This document shows positions 1-8,879 of a DNA stretch of 64,000 nt, one piece after another; position 1 is the first letter of the stretch, and every line of letters begins with the position of its first letter. The notes under the pieces were generated by a model that was not told the origin of the DNA, searched no databases, and saw only the letters and a program-made list of their open reading frames with translations. The stretch lies in contig NZ_LT629794.1 of assembly GCF_900106075.1 (NCBI RefSeq), positions 2,563,501 to 2,627,500 on the forward strand, written 5' to 3'. This stretch comes from Polaribacter sp. Hel1_33_78. Lineage in GTDB: Bacteria; Bacteroidota; Bacteroidia; Flavobacteriales; Flavobacteriaceae. The translations under genes were made by a program, and so were the position numbers.

Positions 1-1003
1 TGGTTTTTTCATCACCAGAAATTAAAGCCCTTCTTTCTGCTGTGCTTAACAAGTTTTCGAAAGCAGTAATACTTAAACGCGCACTTACTCCACTTTTTGC
101 ATCTATATATTCACTTTCTCTCGCTTCAAAAACTATTTGTTCTAACAAATCTTTTGCTAATTCTGGAACTTGAATAAATTCCTTCTGAGAATTATTTTTA
201 TTCGCTTCTTGTTGCGTAATCGTTTTTGCTGTTTCTATATCCTCCGGATAATGGGTTAAAATCTGTGAGCCAATTCTATCCTTTAAAGGTGTTACAATAC
301 TTCCTCTATTTGTATAATCTTCAGGGTTTGCTGTAAATACAAATTGAATATCTAATGGCAAACGTAATTTAAATCCTCTAATTTGAATATCTCCTTCTTG
401 TAAAATATTAAACAATGCAACTTGAATTCTCGCCTGCAAATCTGGTAATTCATTAATCACAAAAATACAACGGTTTGCTCTAGGAATCATTCCGTAATGA
501 ATAACCCGATCATCTGCATAACTTAATTTTAAGTTAGCTGCTTTTATGGGATCTACATCACCTATAATATCAGCAACAGTAACATCTGGCGTCGCTAATT
601 TTTCTGCAAAACGATCATTTCTATGCAACCAAAAAATAGGGGTTTTATCACCTTTTTCCCTAATAGTTTCAACTGCAAATCTCGAAATAGGATTCAAAGG
701 ATCATCATTAATTTCAGAACCTTCAACGACAGGAATATATTCATCCAATAAATTTACCATCAATCTTGCTAAACGGGTTTTTGCTTGTCCTCGTAAACCT
801 AATAAATTAATATTATGTCTGCTTAGAATTGCTCTTTCCAACTCTGGAATTACGGTGTTCTCATAACCATGAACCCCCGTAAAGACATTCTCTTTGCTCA
901 TTATTTTACTAATAAGGTTTTCTCTTAACTCATCTTTAATCGATTTAGACTTATAACCTCGTTCTTTTAATGCGCCTAATGTTTTTAAATCTTGTATTCT
1001 CAT
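1..1003 (-). CDS. MoxR/Mg-chelatase-like AAA+ ATPase (partial, 3' end beyond window)
   Basis: The reading frame is open from the ATG at 1003 to the window edge, giving about 334 residues without the C-terminus. The translation has a P-loop-like GLRGQAKT near residue 70 and a Walker B-like stretch ending in INELPDL. It also has a sensor-type FTANPEDY segment, the pattern of Mg-chelatase ChlI/MoxR-type AAA+ ATPases. Its start abuts the stop of the VWA protein gene (TAAATG), so the two are co-transcribed, with the VWA gene first. MoxR-VWA pairs are known to act as chaperone-like systems for metal cofactor insertion or complex assembly; the client here is unknown. The P-loop is not fully canonical (GxxGxxKT). 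Confidence 0.85.
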   Translation of the reverse strand, partial: MRIQDLKTLGALKERGYKSKSIKDELRENLISKIMSKENVFTGVHGYENTVIPELERAILSRHNINLLGLRGQAKTRLARLMVNLLDEYIPVVEGSEINDDPLNPISRFAVETIREKGDKTPIFWLHRNDRFAEKLATPDVTVADIIGDVDPIKAANLKLSYADDRVIHYGMIPRANRCIFVINELPDLQARIQVALFNILQEGDIQIRGFKLRLPLDIQFVFTANPEDYTNRGSIVTPLKDRIGSQILTHYPEDIETAKTITQQEANKNNSQKEFIQVPELAKDLLEQIVFEARESEYIDAKSGVSARLSITAFENLLSTAERRALISGDEKT

Positions 1004-2128
1004 TTATCCTTTAATTCGTTTTTTTCTATTTGTTTCATAATCTTCAAAAATCATTTCTCCCAATCCTTTTAATCCTGTGTAAAATGCTTTTCCTTGATTT
1101 GCTTGTGTAAACGCTTTTACAAATTGCATTAAATATGGGTCTTGGGCAATCATAAAAGTAGTAATCGGAATGTGTAATTTTCTGGCTTGCTGCGCCATTG
1201 CGTAGCACTTATTTACAATATACTTGTCCAAACCATTACTATTTTTGTAATATTGACCATCTGGCAAGAGTAAACAACTTGGCTTACCATCGGTAATCAT
1301 AAAGATTTGTTTGTTTGTATTTCTTTTTCTTCGCAATAAATCCATCGCTAATTTCAAACCTGCAACAGTATTTGTATGATAAGGACCCACTTGCAAATAA
1401 GGCAAATCTTTAATTTTAATAGACCAAGCATCATTTCCAAAAACAATGATATCTAGAGTGTCTTTTGGATACCGAGTGGTAATTAATTCCGCCAAAGCCA
1501 TCGCTACTTTTTTAGCTGGTGTAATTCGATCCTCTCCATATAGAATCATAGAATGACTAATATCAATCATTAACACGGTGCTCATTTGGCTTTTATGAAG
1601 TGTGTCTTCCACAACCAAATCGTTTTCTGTTAAATTAAAATTATCAATGCCATTGTTAATTTGAGCATTTCTAATACTTTCTGTAATAGAAACTTTATCT
1701 AATCCATCTCCAAATTGATAGGCTCTAAAGTCTCCTGTGTGTTCATCTCCAATTCCTGCAGATTTACTTTTATGATTTCCAGAACCACTTCTTTTAATCT
1801 TACCAAAAATGTGATTTAAAGCTTGCTGACGAATCGCGCGTTCTGTTTTTGGAGTAATTTTTGTACCTCCTGTTCCATCAGCTTTTACTTCTTCTCTTAT
1901 GTAACCTTTTTTCTTTAAATCTTCAATAAAATCGTCAATAGTGTAATTTTCATCCGTCAATTTATATTCTTTATCTAAAGAACGTAACCAATCAATAGCT
2001 TCCTCAAAATCGCCAGAAGTATGTGTAATTAATTCTTTAAAAATCTCAAAAAGCATCTCAAACGGAGATTGATTTTCTGCCTCATACGTTTTAAAGATAA
2101 ATCCTTTTCTTTTCGTGTTGTTTTTCAT
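1004..2128 (-). CDS. VWA domain protein, partner of MoxR-like ATPase
   Basis: This 374-residue protein has a charged N-terminal half and a C-terminal von Willebrand A domain (about 180-360). The domain carries a MIDAS motif DISHS, a following Thr in YHTNT and an Asp in ITDGKP. No signal peptide is seen, so it should be cytoplasmic. The start is the ATG at 2128; a GTG lies one codon upstream. It is followed directly by the MoxR-like gene. In characterised MoxR-VWA systems the VWA protein recruits the substrate and the ATPase remodels it; the role here is inferred from that pairing. Confidence 0.85.
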   Translation of the reverse strand: MKNNTKRKGFIFKTYEAENQSPFEMLFEIFKELITHTSGDFEEAIDWLRSLDKEYKLTDENYTIDDFIEDLKKKGYIREEVKADGTGGTKITPKTERAIRQQALNHIFGKIKRSGSGNHKSKSAGIGDEHTGDFRAYQFGDGLDKVSITESIRNAQINNGIDNFNLTENDLVVEDTLHKSQMSTVLMIDISHSMILYGEDRITPAKKVAMALAELITTRYPKDTLDIIVFGNDAWSIKIKDLPYLQVGPYHTNTVAGLKLAMDLLRRKRNTNKQIFMITDGKPSCLLLPDGQYYKNSNGLDKYIVNKCYAMAQQARKLHIPITTFMIAQDPYLMQFVKAFTQANQGKAFYTGLKGLGEMIFEDYETNRKKRIKG

Positions 2129-2363
2129 CACCCTAAAAATACGGCTTTATTAAATGCCTTAAAAAAGATTAACATAGCTTTAATATATGCTGCTATTATG
2201 TCAACCTATAATTTAAATATCTTTAAAAAAAAGATCAAATAATGGGGCTTTTAAAACAAAAAGTAATCTATTTTACAGATTATATAATTTTATCATAAAA
2301 TTAACAGTAAAATTAACCTTCAAAAAGTAATTTCACGTTCCATTAAATTAATTTAAATCTAAT

Positions 2364-4988
2364 ATGAAAACAAATAATTCGCAATCATTCAAAATTCTTT
2401 GTTCGTTATTCTTAACATTAGCGATTGCTGGTGTTCAAGACACAAGTGCACAATTCTGGAAAAAGAAAACAAAGGCAAAAACTGAAATAGCTACCAAGAA
2501 AAAGGCTCCAAAAAAGAAGGGTAAAACAATAAAAGAGCTAACTAAGAGTAGTAAAAAAATCGAAGGTTTATTCGCAATCTATCAAGATACTATAACGGGA
2601 GCCACTCATTTATTAGTAAAAAAAGAACAATTAGATAATGACTTTATTTACTTCTCTCAAATTGCGGACGGAGTTACAGAAGCTGGTCAATTTAGAGGAG
2701 CTTACCAAGGTTCTAGTGTCTTTCACATTAAAAAGTACTTTAATCGTTTAGAATTTGTTGCCCCAAATACGTCGTTTTATTTTGATGAAAAGAATGCTAT
2801 TTCTAAATCTTCAAGTGCAAATATTAGTGATGCAGTAATTGCAGCAGGTAAAATATTAGCTACAGATGATAAAACTGGCGAATATCTAATTGCTGCGGAT
2901 GGTTTATTCTTATCAGAAACGTTTACAAGAATAAAAGGTCCAAGATTTCCAGGACAATCTCCTTTTGCTTTTAGCTTAGGTAGGTTTGACAAAACTAAAT
3001 CTAAAATTGAGGAAATAAAAAACTACCCAGAAAACACCAATGTTAAAACTGAGTATGTATATAACAATCCTGCTGTTTTAAATGGTGGCAGTAGCGCAGT
3101 AACTGACGGAAGAAATGTTTCTATCAAGGTATTTCATACATTTATGAATATGCCAGAAAGTGATTATGAGACAAGAATGGATGACCCAAGGGTTGGATAT
3201 TTCTTAACACAAACAAATAATATGACATCTACTGATGTTGTAAACTATAGAGATTTTATTCACAGATGGAAATTAGTGAAGAAAAATCCTGATGCGACTA
3301 TATCCGAGCCAGTAACACCAATCACTTGGTGGATTGAAAATACAACACCTGTGGAGTTTAGAGAAACAATTAAAGATGGTGTTTTAGCATGGAATAAAGC
3401 TTTCGAAAAAGCAGGATTCAACAATGCAATGGTTGTAAAAATACAGCCAGATGATGCAGACTGGGATGCCGGTGATGTTCGTTACAATGTTTTACGTTGG
3501 ACATCTTCTCCAAACCCTCCTTTTGGTGGGTACGGACCGAGTTTTGTAAACCCAAGAACTGGTGAAATTTTAGGTGCAGATATTATGTTAGAATATGTGC
3601 ATTTTACCAATAGAGTTTACTATGATAGAGTTTTTGATAATGCCGCAGCTTTAAACTTTACCGCTGCAACTGCAGAAGAAGAAAAACTAAAATTTTTCAA
3701 AAACAAGAACAATCATTTATTCTGTTCTAAAGGACATTTAATGCATGAAAACACGTTATTTGGACAAACCGTTTTAGCAGCTGCAGGAGCGTCAGATTTA
3801 GAAATGGAAGGAATGAAAGAACAAGGGATGAAATCTTTAATTATGCATGAAGTTGGGCATACATTAGGATTAAATCATAATATGAAGGCGAGTCAGTTAT
3901 TTTCTCCTGAACAATTAGCAGATGCGAATTTTATTAAAGGAAAAGCCTTAACAGGATCTGTAATGGATTATGCTGGTATCAATTTAACTTTAGACAGAAG
4001 CAAACAAGGTCAGTATTATGATATGGCAGTTGGTCCTTACGATATTTGGGCAATTCAGTTTGGGTATACACCGTTTAAATCAACTTCAGAAAAAAACACT
4101 TTATTAGACAGATCTACAGAACCTTCATTAATTTTTGGTAATGATGCTGATGATATGCGTTCTCCAGGAAAAGCAATTGACCCAAGAGTAATGATTGGTG
4201 ATTTATCTAACGACCAAATTGGATATTCTATTGATAGAATTCAATTATCAAATAATATGATGAAAGATATCAAAACCCGTTTTGGTAACTCTGGTGAATC
4301 TTACATGCAATTAAGACAAGCTTATTATATTTTAAGCGGGCAATCTGCTACTGCCGCAGGTGTGATTTCAAGATTTATTGGTGGTGTTTATGTCGATAGA
4401 ACAAAACCTGGTCAAAATGGTGAAACAATGCCTTATACACCAGTAAGTTTGGAAGATCAAAAAAGAGCAATGAATGCTTTAAAAAAATATGTTTTTGCTC
4501 CTGATGCTTTTAAAGCTCCCGCTGATCTATATAATTATTTAGCCCAACAAAGACGTGGTTATAATTTTTTTGGTGGTCCAGAAGACCCCAAAATACATGA
4601 GCAAGTGTTAAGCTACCAAGCAAGAGTTTTGGCACATATTACACACCCTAACACTTTAAAAAGAATTTCAAATTCTGAATTGTATGGAAATGAATATAAA
4701 TTATCGACTTACATGACAGACTTAAACAATGCAATATTTAAAGGTGATATTAAAGGTAGCGTTAATTCTTTCCGTCAAAATTTACAAGCAACTTACACAA
4801 AGGGATTAATTAGTATAATTTCAGGAAAATCAAGCGGTAGATATCCAATAGCTGCTAAATCGATGGCTATTTACAACCTGAAAAACATACAAAACTGGGT
4901 GAGCAATACAACTGGAAATATAGCTACAAAAGCACATAAAAATCATCTTAAAACATTAATTACAAATGCGATGAAAGAGATTAAATAA
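2364..4988 (+). CDS. Secreted zinc-dependent metalloprotease (DUF5117/DUF4953-type zincin)
   Basis: The 874-residue precursor starts with a signal peptide (hydrophobic core about 10-24, likely cleaved after the Ala at 29) followed by a Lys-rich stretch. The zinc site is HEVGHTLGLNH at residues 495-505, the extended metzincin/gluzincin-like HExxHxxGxxH pattern. Size and layout match the large Bacteroidota metalloproteases with an N-terminal DUF5117 region and a C-terminal DUF4953 region. It probably degrades extracellular or periplasmic protein; the substrate is unknown. It is monocistronic: 232 bases separate it from the divergent VWA gene and a strong terminator follows at 5011. Confidence 0.88.
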   Translation: MKTNNSQSFKILCSLFLTLAIAGVQDTSAQFWKKKTKAKTEIATKKKAPKKKGKTIKELTKSSKKIEGLFAIYQDTITGATHLLVKKEQLDNDFIYFSQIADGVTEAGQFRGAYQGSSVFHIKKYFNRLEFVAPNTSFYFDEKNAISKSSSANISDAVIAAGKILATDDKTGEYLIAADGLFLSETFTRIKGPRFPGQSPFAFSLGRFDKTKSKIEEIKNYPENTNVKTEYVYNNPAVLNGGSSAVTDGRNVSIKVFHTFMNMPESDYETRMDDPRVGYFLTQTNNMTSTDVVNYRDFIHRWKLVKKNPDATISEPVTPITWWIENTTPVEFRETIKDGVLAWNKAFEKAGFNNAMVVKIQPDDADWDAGDVRYNVLRWTSSPNPPFGGYGPSFVNPRTGEILGADIMLEYVHFTNRVYYDRVFDNAAALNFTAATAEEEKLKFFKNKNNHLFCSKGHLMHENTLFGQTVLAAAGASDLEMEGMKEQGMKSLIMHEVGHTLGLNHNMKASQLFSPEQLADANFIKGKALTGSVMDYAGINLTLDRSKQGQYYDMAVGPYDIWAIQFGYTPFKSTSEKNTLLDRSTEPSLIFGNDADDMRSPGKAIDPRVMIGDLSNDQIGYSIDRIQLSNNMMKDIKTRFGNSGESYMQLRQAYYILSGQSATAAGVISRFIGGVYVDRTKPGQNGETMPYTPVSLEDQKRAMNALKKYVFAPDAFKAPADLYNYLAQQRRGYNFFGGPEDPKIHEQVLSYQARVLAHITHPNTLKRISNSELYGNEYKLSTYMTDLNNAIFKGDIKGSVNSFRQNLQATYTKGLISIISGKSSGRYPIAAKSMAIYNLKNIQNWVSNTTGNIATKAHKNHLKTLITNAMKEIK

Positions 4989-5010
4989 TCTTATAAAAAT
5001 TTTCTATTAT

Positions 5011-5040
5011 AAACCGCGCTCATTTTGAGTGCGGTTTTTT
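5011..5040 (+). terminator. Rho-independent terminator after metalloprotease gene
   Basis: AAACCGCGCTC and GAGTGCGGTTT pair over 11 bp (one G-T) around a short ATTTT loop, followed by a T run. It lies 22 bases after the metalloprotease stop. Its presence also argues against the 5025 start for the next gene, because that start falls inside the stem. Confidence 0.9.
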
Positions 5041-5051
5041 ATTTTTACAGT

Positions 5052-5927
5052 ATGGCAAGAATTTTAATTACTGGAGGTACCGGTTTAGTAGGAAAAAGAC
5101 TAACACAACTATTGATTGATAAAAATCATGAAGTTTTAATTTTAAGCAGAAACCCAAAAAACGAAAATGAATTTAAATGGAATATTGTTAAAAATTATAT
5201 TGATGAAAAAGCATTTAAAAATATTGATTTTATTATTCACTTAGCAGGAGCAGGAATTGCTGATGAACGTTGGACAAAAAAAAGAAAACAAGTAATTATA
5301 GATAGCAGGGTTAAAACGGCAAACTTACTTTTTGAAAAAGTTAATGAATTAAAACTGGAACTTAAGGGTTTTATTTCTGCTTCAGGAATTGGTTATTATG
5401 GAGCGATTACTTCGAAAACAATTTTTAAAGAAACAGATAAATCTGGTAGTGATTTCTTAGCTGAGGTTTGCCAAAAATGGGAAGCTGCCGCGCATCAATT
5501 TTCAAAAATAAACATACCGATAACTATATTAAGAACTGGGATTGTTTTAGCCGCAAAAGGAGGAGCATTAGAAAAAATGAAGACTCCAGTAATATCCCCA
5601 TTAGGTTCAGGAAAACAATATATTCCTTGGATTCATATTGATGACCTATGCCAAATGTACATTCAATCCATAGAAGCTAATTTAATAGGTATTTATAATG
5701 CGGTTGCACCAGACCATCAAACGAGTATAACTTTTTCTAAAACGTTAGCAAAAAGCATAAAAAGACCCTATTTAGGTATTGGTGTCCCTGCCTTTATGCT
5801 GAAAATTTTATTTGGAGAACTTGCTGTAATTCTTTTAGAAGGAAGTAGGATTTCAACAAAAAAAATCGAAAAGAATGGATATTCTTTTCGATTTAAAACA
5901 CTAAAAAAAGCGTTGAATAATCTATAA
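5052..5927 (+). CDS. TIGR01777 family NAD-dependent epimerase/SDR39U1-like protein
   Basis: The 291-residue protein opens directly with a Rossmann fold (GGTGLVG at about residues 8-14). It carries the family's conserved central segment (SASGIGYYG) and a C-terminal DUF1731-like part. The family (YfcH/SDR39U1) consists of extended SDR-like proteins of unknown substrate, so only a nucleotide-binding oxidoreductase or epimerase call is justified. The ATG at 5052 is preferred over 5025 because the upstream start lies within the preceding terminator and the Rossmann strand begins at the second start. The gene is tail-to-tail with the YceI lipoprotein gene, 4 bases apart. Confidence 0.85.
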   Translation: MARILITGGTGLVGKRLTQLLIDKNHEVLILSRNPKNENEFKWNIVKNYIDEKAFKNIDFIIHLAGAGIADERWTKKRKQVIIDSRVKTANLLFEKVNELKLELKGFISASGIGYYGAITSKTIFKETDKSGSDFLAEVCQKWEAAAHQFSKINIPITILRTGIVLAAKGGALEKMKTPVISPLGSGKQYIPWIHIDDLCQMYIQSIEANLIGIYNAVAPDHQTSITFSKTLAKSIKRPYLGIGVPAFMLKILFGELAVILLEGSRISTKKIEKNGYSFRFKTLKKALNNL

Positions 5928-5931
5928 TTAT

Positions 5932-6567
5932 TTAGAATGTTGATGTAATATTTAAACCAACTTCACTCCAAGTTTTAGAAACACCGTCTGCACCTCTATG
6001 CAAATCTATACAAACCTTATTTAAAGATGATAAAGCATCTGATGCATTCCAATTAGTAACATTCATTGTCGCTTTCATATTAAAAGATTTACCAATAATT
6101 GTATACGTAAAAGGTACTTTTTGAGTAATACCATTCATTTTAATTTCTGCTACTCCATTTGTAACATCAGTTAAAGACAATTTACCAGAAAGTAATTTTG
6201 TATTTTCCATAATTCCAAAAAAGAACTTTTTAATTTTATAATCTCTGCCCGCATCCTTCGTAAACAAACTACTTACAGGAATTGAAAATTCAGTATTATT
6301 AATTGCTTCTTTCACACTATTTCCTTCACCTCCAGCAAGAACATCAACTTTTTTAAACTGACCTCCTACGGGCACTTTATCGGTCGTTTTATAAGCCGTA
6401 AAATTGATTTCGTTATTTGCATTTGCAACCGAAAAAGCAGCTGTACTTTTTTTGGATACTGCTTTACTTTCTTCTTTAACAGCCTCTTTTTTTTCCTCTG
6501 ATTTACATGCTGAAAAATGGAACACCGTTCCTACTAATAAAAATGAAATAATAAATATTTTTTTCAT
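5932..6567 (-). CDS. YceI-like domain lipoprotein
   Basis: The 211-residue protein has a lipoprotein signal with Cys at residue 21 (SAC), then a Lys/Glu/Ser linker and a C-terminal YceI-like lipocalin fold (about 50-211). YceI domains bind isoprenoid-type lipids in a hydrophobic pocket; the ligand here is unknown. It should sit in a membrane facing the periplasm or on the surface. It follows the acyl-CoA-binding protein gene by 17 bases, so it is probably the last gene of the rsfS-ftsH-cdsA-psd run. Confidence 0.82.
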   Translation of the reverse strand: MKKIFIISFLLVGTVFHFSACKSEEKKEAVKEESKAVSKKSTAAFSVANANNEINFTAYKTTDKVPVGGQFKKVDVLAGGEGNSVKEAINNTEFSIPVSSLFTKDAGRDYKIKKFFFGIMENTKLLSGKLSLTDVTNGVAEIKMNGITQKVPFTYTIIGKSFNMKATMNVTNWNASDALSSLNKVCIDLHRGADGVSKTWSEVGLNITSTF

Positions 6568-6584
6568 GATTCTTTTGTTTAAAA

Positions 6585-6860
6585 TTAAATTGTTTTAGCC
6601 AATTTTATATATTCTTTTTTTGCATCCTCAACAGTCATTCCATTTAATTGCATCCAAGCATTAAATTTAAATGCACTTCTTACATCTAATCCACTATTAA
6701 ATGAAAATTTATTACCAAAATTTGCTTGCTTGTAATAAGCATAAAATTTCAGCATAACATCAGGAGCAACAGCCTTTTTCAACTTAGATATTTTATCAAA
6801 AGCAGCTTTATACTCTTTATCTAAATCTATATTATTTTTCTGCGACAACTTGGACACCAC
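6585..6860 (-). CDS. Acyl-CoA-binding protein (ACBP family)
   Basis: A small (up to 91 aa) soluble helical protein with the ACBP pattern: a YAYYKQANFG helix, a KFNAWMQLNGM segment and a C-terminal YIKLA helix. ACBPs bind medium- and long-chain acyl-CoA esters. No ATG precedes the domain. GTG codons at 6860 and 6857 and a TTG at 6848 are possible starts; all overlap the 3' end of psd, and the TTG gives the smaller overlap (17 bases). Its place after psd and cdsA fits a role in acyl supply to phospholipid synthesis (inferred). Confidence 0.82.
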   Translation of the reverse strand: MVSKLSQKNNIDLDKEYKAAFDKISKLKKAVAPDVMLKFYAYYKQANFGNKFSFNSGLDVRSAFKFNAWMQLNGMTVEDAKKEYIKLAKTI

Positions 6861-7488
6861 CTTTAACTTTATCTCCTAATTTCACATTAACTTTTGTTCC
6901 TAAAGGCAAATATAAATCAACCCTAGAACCGAATTTTATAAAACCTGCATCCGTTCCTTGCGTTACTACATTACCCTCTGTAGCATAGTTTACAATTCTT
7001 TTTGCCAAAGCTCCAGCTATTTGTCTATATAAAATTTCTCCAAAAATTTTATTTTCAATGACTACTGAGGTTCTTTCATTTTCAGTAGATGCTTTTGGGT
7101 GCCATGCTACTAAATATTTCCCTGGATGATATTTGCTGTATTTTATAATCCCGCTCATCGCATATCTTGTAACATGAACATTTATTGGAGACATAAAAAT
7201 TGATATTTGTAATCTTTTATCTTTAAAATACTCCGTCTCTTCTACTTCCTCAATAACGACAACTTTTCCATCTACTGGTGCTATAATATGGGTGTCATTT
7301 AAATTAGTGATTCTTTTAGGGTTCCTAAAAAATTGTAGTACGATAATTACAAAACCCAAAATTATAACTTGAATCGTTTTTACTAACCAAGTTATATTAA
7401 TAAAATTTTCAGCTAATAAAATTGCTGCAATCGCAATAATAAAAGTAATTGAAATAATTTTATATCCTTCCTTATGAAATTTAATCAT
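6832..7488 (-). CDS. psd: Phosphatidylserine decarboxylase proenzyme
   Basis: The 218-residue protein has two N-terminal membrane segments (about 10-50) and a PSD domain. The self-cleavage site is FGS at residues 186-188, where Gly187-Ser188 would be split to create the pyruvoyl group on the alpha chain. It makes phosphatidylethanolamine from phosphatidylserine at the inner membrane. The length matches the short PSD class. The gene begins 2 bases after cdsA, the preceding step of phospholipid synthesis, and its 3' end overlaps the ACBP gene. Confidence 0.93.
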   Translation of the reverse strand: MIKFHKEGYKIISITFIIAIAAILLAENFINITWLVKTIQVIILGFVIIVLQFFRNPKRITNLNDTHIIAPVDGKVVVIEEVEETEYFKDKRLQISIFMSPINVHVTRYAMSGIIKYSKYHPGKYLVAWHPKASTENERTSVVIENKIFGEILYRQIAGALAKRIVNYATEGNVVTQGTDAGFIKFGSRVDLYLPLGTKVNVKLGDKVKGGVQVVAEK

Positions 7489-7490
7489 TT

Positions 7491-8285
7491 TTAAATAATA
7501 AAGTTAATATACAAATATACAAACGGAGCAGCAAACAACAAACTATCTAATCTATCTAAAATGCCTCCGTGACCTGGCATAATGCTTCCACTATCTTTAA
7601 CCTTTGCCTGTCTTTTAAATTTAGATTCCACTAAATCACCAACAGTTCCAATTACTGAAACGATAACTCCTATAATCATCCAATTTAACATAGAAAAATC
7701 TAAATTAAATTTACTAATGAACATAGCAGCTAAAAGTGAAAAAATAAACCCCCCAAAAAAACCTTCAATTGTTTTTTTAGGTGATACTGATGGAAACAAC
7801 TTGTTTTTTCCAAAATTTTTACCAACTAGAAATGCAAAAGAATCGTTTACCCAAATAATTGATAAAATACTGATCATTAAATATGGATGAAAATTGTTTT
7901 CATAAAAAGGAAGCAACACTAAAAAGCACACAGAGAATATTACATATCTAATTGTAACACCTAGTTTTACTCTCTCATTTAAAAAACTAATTTCCTTCTT
8001 TGCAAATAGTTGATATATCAAGAAAACGGAAGATAGAATCGATATCATTAACACTAATGATATAGCATGACTATCCCGTCTTTTAATCATTAAAAATAAT
8101 ACAAATGCAAATAGAACATACGGAACGAAACTTTTAAGTTTTATCATTCTAATAAATTCCCAAATACATAAAAAACCACACAAAATTATTAAGGCTATAT
8201 AAGAATTTTCAGAATATAAAATCGCCGAAAAAAATATTAAAACAAAGATAATTCCGGAAAGAGTCCTTTTTAAAAGGTTGCGCAT
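7491..8285 (-). CDS. cdsA: Phosphatidate cytidylyltransferase
   Basis: The 264-residue polytopic membrane protein has the CDP-alcohol-forming signature near the C-terminus (SKFKRQAKVKDSG, then PGHGGILDRLDS). It also has a preceding SPKKTIEGFFGG segment. It converts phosphatidic acid and CTP to CDP-diacylglycerol in the inner membrane. The start lies 1 base from the stop of the LUD gene and psd follows after 2 bases, so the genes are tightly translationally coupled. Confidence 0.95.
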   Translation of the reverse strand: MRNLLKRTLSGIIFVLIFFSAILYSENSYIALIILCGFLCIWEFIRMIKLKSFVPYVLFAFVLFLMIKRRDSHAISLVLMISILSSVFLIYQLFAKKEISFLNERVKLGVTIRYVIFSVCFLVLLPFYENNFHPYLMISILSIIWVNDSFAFLVGKNFGKNKLFPSVSPKKTIEGFFGGFIFSLLAAMFISKFNLDFSMLNWMIIGVIVSVIGTVGDLVESKFKRQAKVKDSGSIMPGHGGILDRLDSLLFAAPFVYLYINFII

Positions 8286-8286
8286 A

Positions 8287-8871
8287 TTATAAGTCTTCTA
8301 ATAAGAGCAAATATAAGTTTTTTGAGCTACTGTTTCCATAGTTTAAAAAATTATCATCATTTTTATTGATAATATAATTCTTTACTGCAGAAATGTTTGT
8401 TGGTAAACTTTTAGTGGCATTAGTTTTAATACCTGTTAAGGCTTGACCTGTATTTTTAACTAACTGACTTGTTGTTGCGTAAACAATAAATTGATCTGGA
8501 TATTCTTTTAATTTTTTACCTCCTAATTGATTTGATGAAAATAAAATATCTCCATTATCCGCAATCAAATGCTCGCAAGAAGTGAAAATTGGAGTATCTT
8601 CTTTGAAATTTTTTAATGCCTTAGCATCCTGATTTTTAAGAAATGAAAACAAATTTTCATCTAATAAACAAACTTCTTTCCAACTATTTTCTGTGAGTAT
8701 TTTCTTGAAGTTTTCTAAAACTTCTTGCTTTTTTTCACAATATAAAAACTTACCACCTTTTTTCGTGAAATTGTGCACAAATAAATCATCAAGAGATAAA
8801 TTTACTTCTTGTTTGTGTATTTCTTCATCTTCCCTTATGGGAATATTAAAAAGTTTCTTAAAAAAATTCAT
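8287..8871 (-). CDS. LUD domain protein (LutC/YkgG-like)
   Basis: The 194-residue soluble protein contains an LUD (lactate utilisation) domain with the CEHLIADNGDILFSS segment. Canonical LUD proteins (LutB, LutC) are encoded with iron-sulfur lactate oxidase subunits, but here the gene lies between ftsH and cdsA with 8-base and 1-base gaps and no lactate genes nearby. Its function in this context is not established. The close packing suggests a role connected to membrane maintenance, which is inference only. Confidence 0.8.
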   Translation of the reverse strand: MNFFKKLFNIPIREDEEIHKQEVNLSLDDLFVHNFTKKGGKFLYCEKKQEVLENFKKILTENSWKEVCLLDENLFSFLKNQDAKALKNFKEDTPIFTSCEHLIADNGDILFSSNQLGGKKLKEYPDQFIVYATTSQLVKNTGQALTGIKTNATKSLPTNISAVKNYIINKNDDNFLNYGNSSSKNLYLLLLEDL

Positions 8872-8879
8872 TTATAAAA

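Noticed and set aside
5025..5051. Upstream in-frame start for the TIGR01777 epimerase
   Set aside because: It lies inside the terminator stem of the preceding gene, and the Rossmann fold starts at the ATG at 5052.
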